Shown here: in pieces, positions 58,918-64,000 of the stretch
Layout: the number at the start of each line of letters is the position of its first letter
Numbering within the stretch: the stretch's first letter is position 1
Assembly: GCA_963759095.1 (NCBI GenBank)
Contig: CAVWYF010000036.1
Coordinates: 124,001 to 188,000 of the forward strand
DNA length: 64,000 nucleotides
Origin: Anderseniella sp963759095
Lineage (GTDB): Bacteria; Pseudomonadota; Alphaproteobacteria; Rhizobiales; Aestuariivirgaceae
Reading direction: 5' to 3'
Made by a program: the position numbers and the translations under genes
The notes under the pieces: generated by a model
Told to the model about the DNA's origin: nothing
What the model saw: only the letters and a program-made list of their open reading frames with translations
Database searches by the model: none

Positions 58918-60755
58918 GCTTCCATTTGTTCCAGTTCATCAATGAAGCCTTCAAGCATGCCAAGCCCCTTGCCCCAGAAACCCGGATCCGTTGCATCCAG
59001 CCCAAACGGCTGCAGCAGTTCGGAATGATGCTTGGTGCCGCCGGCCCTCAGCATTTCAAAGTATTTCTGCTGGAAGCCGTCTTCCGCTTCCAGGTATTTC
59101 GCATACAGGGAATTCACCAGGCAGTCGCCAAAAGCATAGGCATACACATAAAACGGCGAATGGATGAAGTGCGGGATATAGGCCCAGAAGTTTTCGTAAC
59201 CGGGACCGAATTCGATTGCCTCACCCAGCGCTTCTTTCTGGGTCTTGATCCATATTTCACCCAGTTGGTCCGGTGTCAGCTCGCCGTCACGGCGCGCCAG
59301 GTGAACGTCGCGCTCGAAACAATAAAACGCAATCTGGCGAACCACTGTGTTGAGCATATCCTCAACCTTGCCGGCCAACAGGATTTTGCGGGTTTTCGGG
59401 TCACTGGTCTTATTGAGCAATGAGCGGAAGGTCAGCATTTCGCCAAATACCGAGGCTGTTTCGGCCAGGGTCAACGGCGTGGAGGCCATCAGCGCACCCT
59501 GGTCTGAGGCCAGGACCTGATGCACGCCGTGGCCAAGCTCATGCGCCAGTGTCATGACGTCGCGCGTCTTGCCCTGGTAGTTCAGCATCACATAAGGGTG
59601 CGCCGACGGCACGGTCGGGTGCGCGAACGCGCCTGACGACTTGCCCGGGCGTACCGGCGCATCAATCCAGCGTTCGTCAAAGAAACGGCGCGCGATATCT
59701 GCCATCTCGGGCGCAAACCCGGCATAGGCATTCAGGACGGTTGCCTGCGCATCGTCCCAGCCGATCTTGCTGTCATCCTGATCCGGCAATGGCGCGTTGC
59801 GGTCCCAGTGCATCATCCGGTCCATGCCGAGCCATTTCGCTTTCATGGCATAGTATCGGTGCGACAGTTTTGGATATGACCCGCGTACCGCCTCAACCAG
59901 TGCATCAACCACCGGGCCTTCAACCCGATTGGCCAGATGGCGGCTGTCGGCCACGCCTTCAAACCCGCGCCAGCGGTCTGAGATTTCCTTGTCCTTGGCG
60001 AGTGTATTGGTGATCGAGGCGAACAGTGAAATATTGGACTTGAACACCTTGGCCAGCGCTTCTGCAGCTGATTTGCGTTCGAGGACGTCCTTCGAAAACA
60101 ACATGGTCAGGGTAGGCTCGAGAGACAATTCCTCGCCCTCGACATCAAATTTGAGCGCGGCCATTGTCTCATCGAAAAGGCGGTTCCAGGCACCGGCCGC
60201 GGTAACGGATTTTTCGTGAAACAGCTGTTCCACCCGGTCTTCCAGCTGGAACGGCTTTTCCTTGCGCAAGTCCTCAATCCACGGGCGATAATGAGCCAGC
60301 CCGGCCGAAGCGCCCATCGCGTTTTCCAGCGCATCGCCGTCAAGCCGGTTGAATTCCAGTTCAAAGAACACCAGTCCTGTGGTTATGGCAGTAAGCTTCT
60401 GGGAAACGTCGCCATAGAATTTTTGCCTGTCTGGGTCCGTGGTGTCACCCACATAGTACAGCATCATGAACGACCCGATGCGGCCAAACAGGTCGGACAT
60501 GGCCTCATAGTCGCTGATCACCCCGGCCAGCGCATCGCCGCCCCTGCCATCCTGCAGGATCTCTTCCAGCTTGCCCTGATAGGCTTCAGCAAACCGGGTT
60601 GCCTCAGATGCCGCCTTTTCCATGTCGGCGTTGAATTCGGGTGCATCGGGCCCTGAATAAAGGTCTGCCAAATTCCATTCCGGAAGATCGCCAAGCTCGG
60701 CCTCCACCGCACTTGAAGATGAAGATTTCTGGAAATTTTCTTTCGGGTTACGCAT
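58908..60755 (-). CDS. pepF: M3-family oligoendopeptidase
   Basis: 615 residues with GGAG 6 nt before the ATG. The zinc motif LAHELGHGVHQV (HExxH) and downstream Glu region (TLAETASVFGEML) define the M3B / PepF group; the usual C-terminal catalytic FWAYIPHFIHSPFYVYAYAF is present. It degrades peptides of about 7-17 residues in the cytoplasm. First gene of an operon with the DUF3445 and ABC1-kinase genes. Confidence 0.95.
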   Translation of the reverse strand: MRNPKENFQKSSSSSAVEAELGDLPEWNLADLYSGPDAPEFNADMEKAASEATRFAEAYQGKLEEILQDGRGGDALAGVISDYEAMSDLFGRIGSFMMLYYVGDTTDPDRQKFYGDVSQKLTAITTGLVFFELEFNRLDGDALENAMGASAGLAHYRPWIEDLRKEKPFQLEDRVEQLFHEKSVTAAGAWNRLFDETMAALKFDVEGEELSLEPTLTMLFSKDVLERKSAAEALAKVFKSNISLFASITNTLAKDKEISDRWRGFEGVADSRHLANRVEGPVVDALVEAVRGSYPKLSHRYYAMKAKWLGMDRMMHWDRNAPLPDQDDSKIGWDDAQATVLNAYAGFAPEMADIARRFFDERWIDAPVRPGKSSGAFAHPTVPSAHPYVMLNYQGKTRDVMTLAHELGHGVHQVLASDQGALMASTPLTLAETASVFGEMLTFRSLLNKTSDPKTRKILLAGKVEDMLNTVVRQIAFYCFERDVHLARRDGELTPDQLGEIWIKTQKEALGEAIEFGPGYENFWAYIPHFIHSPFYVYAYAFGDCLVNSLYAKYLEAEDGFQQKYFEMLRAGGTKHHSELLQPFGLDATDPGFWGKGLGMLEGFIDELEQMEAGS

Positions 60756-61028
60756 TTTAACTCCAGGAGGTCAGGTGCCGGAACGGGCAAAACAGGGTGT
60801 GAACTGCACATATGACCGCTCAATCTGCCTCAAACAAGCTGATTTCACTAAGATTTCCAGAAAATCATCAACTTGTATCAAAGTGGTCCAATTTTAAGCT
60901 GCCATTTACCCCTGTAAGGCACAGTGGCCGTCATGAAGCATATGGAGAACCCGTGGGAACATTCAGACAGGCCCGTTCATTGTGCGCTTTTGATCTTGAG
61001 ACGGCTGTGAGTAAACAAAAGAGACAGC

Positions 61029-62555
61029 ATGGCACATAAAATTCTGATTGTTGATGACGACCCGGCTCAGCGCCGTATTCTCGAAGAGCTGGTCAAACGG
61101 TACGGTTTTGAAACCGCTACTGCCGACGGCGCGAGCCAGGGCCTCGATATTCTCGAGGCAAGCCGTTCAAAACCGGTCGATCTGATTATTCTGGACCTGG
61201 TGATGCCGGAAATTGACGGGCTTGAATTTCTCGAGCGTCTGTCCGCCTATCGCACGTCGGTCCCGGTCATCGTGCAAACCGCACAAGGCTCCATTGAAAC
61301 CGTGGTCAAGGCCATGCGTGCCGGGGCCGATGATTTTGTCGTCAAGCCGGTCAATCCGGAGCGTTTGAAAGTTTCCATACAGAACCTTCTGAAAGTCAAC
61401 GCGCTGACTGAAGAGGTGAAGCGGCTGAACCAGAAAGTATCAGGTTCAATGTCGTTCGATGATCTGATCATCGCCAGCCCGGCCATGTCGAGTGTGGTAA
61501 GGCTCGGAACACGGGCAGCTCACTCAAACATTCCTGTCCTGATCGAAGGCGAAAGCGGGTCGGGCAAGGAAATGATTGCCCGAGCCATCCAGGGCGAAAG
61601 CGAGCGCAGAGGTAAGTCATTCGTGGCCGTAAACTGCGGTGCGTTGCCCGAAAATCTGGTTGAAAGCATTCTGTTCGGCCATGAGAAAGGCGCCTTTACC
61701 GGCGCGGTCGGCAAACACATCGGCAAGTTTCAGGAAGCAGACGGCGGGACCTTGTTCCTCGACGAAGTCGCGGAACTGCCGCTCGACATCCAGGTGAAAC
61801 TGCTGCGTGCCCTGCAGGAAGGCGAAATAGATCCGGTCGGCTCCCGAAAACCGGTCAAAGTCGATATTCGGCTTATTTCCGCGACCAACCGAAACATGAT
61901 TGAAATGGTCAAAAACAGCCAGTTCCGCGAAGACCTGTATTATCGCCTCAACGTGTTTCCGATCATGGCACCACCTTTGCGCGAACGCATCGAAGACATT
62001 CCGCCGCTGGTAACGCATTTCATCACACGCTTTGCTGCTGAGGAAGGCCGCAGGGTGAAGGGTATTGACGCCAATGCGCTGGAATTGCTCAAGGCGTATG
62101 CTTGGCCGGGTAATGTCCGCCAGCTGGAAAACACGGTATTCAGGGCCATTGTCATGTGTGAAGGCGATCAGCTTCATATAGCCGACTTCCCGCAGATTGC
62201 CGCGCTGACCGATGGTTTTGATGTCGAGGTGCCACCGGCACCTGTGCCTGAACCTGCAGCACCTGCCGCAAGCGGGGCGGATGCCATGATCGGCGGGCAG
62301 AGCAACATCACCGAGCATGCCGCACTTGCATCAACAGGATCGACCAGCATGGTTTCCGATGGTTTTGCAATCGGTATCCCCGCTGTAACCGAAGGCGGGC
62401 ATATCCGCCGGCTTGAAGAAATTGAAGCCGATATGATCCGCCTGGCCCTCAACCGCTACCGTGGTCAGATGTCAGAAGTCGCCCGCAAGCTGGGAATCGG
62501 GCGGTCAACCCTGTACAGAAAAATGCGCGAACTGGGGCTTGAGGCGCGCGGATAG
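61029..62555 (+). CDS. Sigma-54-dependent response regulator (NtrC family)
   Basis: 508 residues. Receiver domain (1-125) with the acidic pocket in VDDD and phospho-acceptor Asp56 (LDLVMPEIDG). AAA+ domain with Walker A GESGSGK (174-180) and GAFTGA (221-226) that contacts sigma-54. A Pro/Ala-rich linker (about 400-445) and a Fis-type helix-turn-helix (SEVARKLGIGRSTLYRKM) close it. No histidine kinase gene is adjacent, so its partner lies elsewhere. Confidence 0.95.
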   Translation: MAHKILIVDDDPAQRRILEELVKRYGFETATADGASQGLDILEASRSKPVDLIILDLVMPEIDGLEFLERLSAYRTSVPVIVQTAQGSIETVVKAMRAGADDFVVKPVNPERLKVSIQNLLKVNALTEEVKRLNQKVSGSMSFDDLIIASPAMSSVVRLGTRAAHSNIPVLIEGESGSGKEMIARAIQGESERRGKSFVAVNCGALPENLVESILFGHEKGAFTGAVGKHIGKFQEADGGTLFLDEVAELPLDIQVKLLRALQEGEIDPVGSRKPVKVDIRLISATNRNMIEMVKNSQFREDLYYRLNVFPIMAPPLRERIEDIPPLVTHFITRFAAEEGRRVKGIDANALELLKAYAWPGNVRQLENTVFRAIVMCEGDQLHIADFPQIAALTDGFDVEVPPAPVPEPAAPAASGADAMIGGQSNITEHAALASTGSTSMVSDGFAIGIPAVTEGGHIRRLEEIEADMIRLALNRYRGQMSEVARKLGIGRSTLYRKMRELGLEARG

Positions 62556-62864
62556 CATCCAGGGTCAGGATCCTAACCCTCTTGAAAAGGCGCGGAAGCC
62601 ATCTGTTCATTTTTTGAACACCAAATAGCTCGAAGCCTGACAAATTTTGGTGAGTGAATGAACCAACTGGGATCGCAGATGTTATCTGTCACGAATGATG
62701 GGAGCCGAGCTCGACCAAAAGTCGGCTTGAACTGGTAATTTGACGTCACCGGACGTACATAATGTCCAGGTTACAGAAAAGTTATTAAATCCCCTCGGTC
62801 GACGTATTGCGAAGATTGGAAGGCTGTGGCTTAACTCACAGTTGATTCACCGGAGGTTTGTGTA
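62556..62864. other. Intergenic region upstream of the L,D-transpeptidase gene
   Basis: 309 bp. It holds a diverged AGGGT-ACCCT palindrome (62561-62580) right after the regulator stop, a hairpin AGCCGA/TCGGCT (62702-62726), and CTGTG/CACAG (62822-62841) in the likely 5' leader. No ORF is supported. Confidence 0.6.
62561..62580. repeat. Diverged member of the AGGGTC palindrome family
   Basis: AGGGT-CAGGATCCTA-ACCCT: arms of five with a palindromic GGATCC core, 6 nt after the stop of the sigma-54 regulator gene. More distant from the other three copies. Confidence 0.45.
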
Positions 62865-64000
62865 ATGTTGAACCGTTTGAGTGCCGTACTGCTGGCGTCA
62901 TGCCTGGCCTTGCCCGTCATGGCTTCGTCTGCCAGTGCAGAAAGTCAGATAAGGCAGCCGAAGAAGTTCAACTTCAATTCTGGCAGCAGTAGCAGCAGTA
63001 CAAGATCGGACGACAGTTTCTGGTCGCGACGCCAGCAGCGTAAAAAGCAGAGACAAAAATCAGGAGACAGCGAAGAATCGTTCAACTTCATCGACCGGAC
63101 GCGCGGTTTCTTTTCACGTTCCGGCGATTATTTTGATCGACAGGTCCGGTATCGCAATGCCAGGCGATTTCGTGAGCGGGTAAGTTTGTCGGACAATGAC
63201 GGCCCTGATGCCGCTTCAACCGGTGAAAAATACCATGCCTACAAGGCAGGCTCCCCGGTTGCTCTTGCGGATAAGAGCCTCAAGCAGCCACGCCCGAAAG
63301 GGGCTATTTTCGCATCTGCTTCAGGCACGGTCGTGGATGCAAATGAGTATGTTGAAACCGTCCAGCTGCCAGACCCGGTAGCTCAGGCCATATTCAAGGC
63401 ATTGAAACAGAATTCTGCTGACGTTTCCCTTTCGAAGACCCAGGTCTCCGCGCTGATCAAGGCATATTCCGAACGTCAGTTTGAACCACTTTGGATTACA
63501 GACAACAAGCCATCATCAAATGCCCGTGCCGTGCTCAAGGTGCTGGCAAACTCTGATCAGGAAGGTCTCGACCCGAACCTGTACCAGTTGCCGTCACTGA
63601 CAGATGCCGGTGGCATCAACAATCTGGCATCGGATGCGGTTGCGTTGGCAAAATTCGATCTGCAGTTGTCCGCCATGGCGCTGCGCTATTCGGACCATGC
63701 GTCGTCTGGTCTGGTTACCCCCAACAAGATCTCCGGTTACCACGATCTCAAGAAGCCCAAAATTGCGGCCAAGGATGCGGTTGCCTCACTTGTCAATCAC
63801 CCCGCGCCACACGACTGGCTGATGAGCCTGCATCCCAAACTGCCGGCTTACGCAGCCATGAAAGCCGAACTGATCAAGCTCGGAGCAGGCGAGCGCGAGA
63901 TTGAACAGATCATTGTTCCGGCAGGCCCGCTGTTGAAGCTGGGTGTTGAAGATGATCGCATTCCGATCCTGCGCGAGCGCCTCAAACAATTGAAATTATT
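62865..64000 (+). CDS. L,D-transpeptidase family protein (YcbB-like), partial at right edge
   Basis: The first 378 residues are present and the frame is still open at the window end. GGAGG lies 8 nt before ATG 62865. A signal peptide (MLNRLSAVLLASCLALPVMA, cleavage after ASA) is followed by a Ser-rich and then a basic low-complexity region to about residue 70. From about residue 170 the sequence (FKALKQNSADVSLSKTQVSA, QFEPLWI, ANSDQEGLDPNLYQLPSL) resembles the scaffold domain of YcbB-type L,D-transpeptidases. The catalytic YkuD domain would lie beyond the window. These enzymes make 3-3 crosslinks in peptidoglycan. Confidence 0.75.
   Translation, partial: MLNRLSAVLLASCLALPVMASSASAESQIRQPKKFNFNSGSSSSSTRSDDSFWSRRQQRKKQRQKSGDSEESFNFIDRTRGFFSRSGDYFDRQVRYRNARRFRERVSLSDNDGPDAASTGEKYHAYKAGSPVALADKSLKQPRPKGAIFASASGTVVDANEYVETVQLPDPVAQAIFKALKQNSADVSLSKTQVSALIKAYSERQFEPLWITDNKPSSNARAVLKVLANSDQEGLDPNLYQLPSLTDAGGINNLASDAVALAKFDLQLSAMALRYSDHASSGLVTPNKISGYHDLKKPKIAAKDAVASLVNHPAPHDWLMSLHPKLPAYAAMKAELIKLGAGEREIEQIIVPAGPLLKLGVEDDRIPILRERLKQLKL

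Overview
The window looks like chromosomal DNA of an alphaproteobacterium of the order Hyphomicrobiales (Rhizobiales). Two things support this. First, many short lineage-typical genes are present (DUF4164 beside zapA, DUF1465, DUF1192, TrcR/DUF1013, DUF465, a BA14K protein, an aa3-oxidase subunit IV domain protein). Second, the gene order zapA - DUF4164 - tkt - pgk - class I aldolase - ThiE-like - Sel1 - efp - inositol monophosphatase - MotA-like - OmpA-like - ABC exporter - rpmE - DUF1465 - DUF1192 - quinone reductase - trcR reads as a conserved backbone with separate accessory insertions. No rRNA or tRNA gene and no CRISPR array was seen.

Layout. 1-9.2 kb is accessory and catabolic. A LysR regulator diverges from a desaturase / TIM-barrel / NTF2-flavin monooxygenase operon that ends in an oxygenase remnant. 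An adenylate cyclase-TPR protein, a small unknown gene, and an amidase directly abutted by a 2OG-dioxygenase follow. 9.2-14.5 kb holds yebC, a YmdB phosphodiesterase, 5-formyl-THF cyclo-ligase, a probable 6S RNA, an MttB-family methyltransferase, zapA and DUF4164. 14.7-22.7 kb is the central carbon run (tkt, pgk, aldolase), followed by a proline-racemase-family enzyme, a ThiE-like protein, a Sel1 protein and a GrdB-like reductase. 22.7-25.7 kb is mixed (GFA protein, TauE/SafE exporter, YunG-like protein, iron alcohol dehydrogenase). 25.9-37.8 kb returns to the backbone (efp to trcR) and carries a local burst of about 102-bp two-hairpin repeats.

38-44.7 kb holds an EamA exporter, DinB, propionyl-CoA synthetase, a PAP2-like membrane protein and an acyl-CoA synthetase. 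44.8-47.2 kb is the most accessory-like part: a P4-type integrase that has lost most of its catalytic residues, about 640 bp without a convincing gene, a 74-residue secreted protein, and a small transcription unit with an unusually strong Shine-Dalgarno site over a 25-codon ORF. 47.3-52.9 kb has a DadA-type oxidoreductase, two divergent DUF465 genes, purEK, rpsU, a DUF6356 protein, an Lrp/AsnC regulator and a frameshifted alpha/beta hydrolase. 53-60.8 kb carries the pntAA-pntAB-pntB transhydrogenase and the pepF - DUF3445 - ABC1-kinase operon. The window closes with a sigma-54 response regulator and the start of an L,D-transpeptidase gene.

No complete new defence or mobile system was recognised. 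The most distinctive features are at the repeat level. Two different families of about 100-bp double-hairpin repeats, and a short AGGGTC-GACCCT palindrome, sit at gene borders, and in three cases the repeat supplies the stop codon of the neighbouring gene. The small-RNA-like unit near 47.1 kb and the oxidative operon at 0.6-4.3 kb are the other best candidates for undescribed biology.
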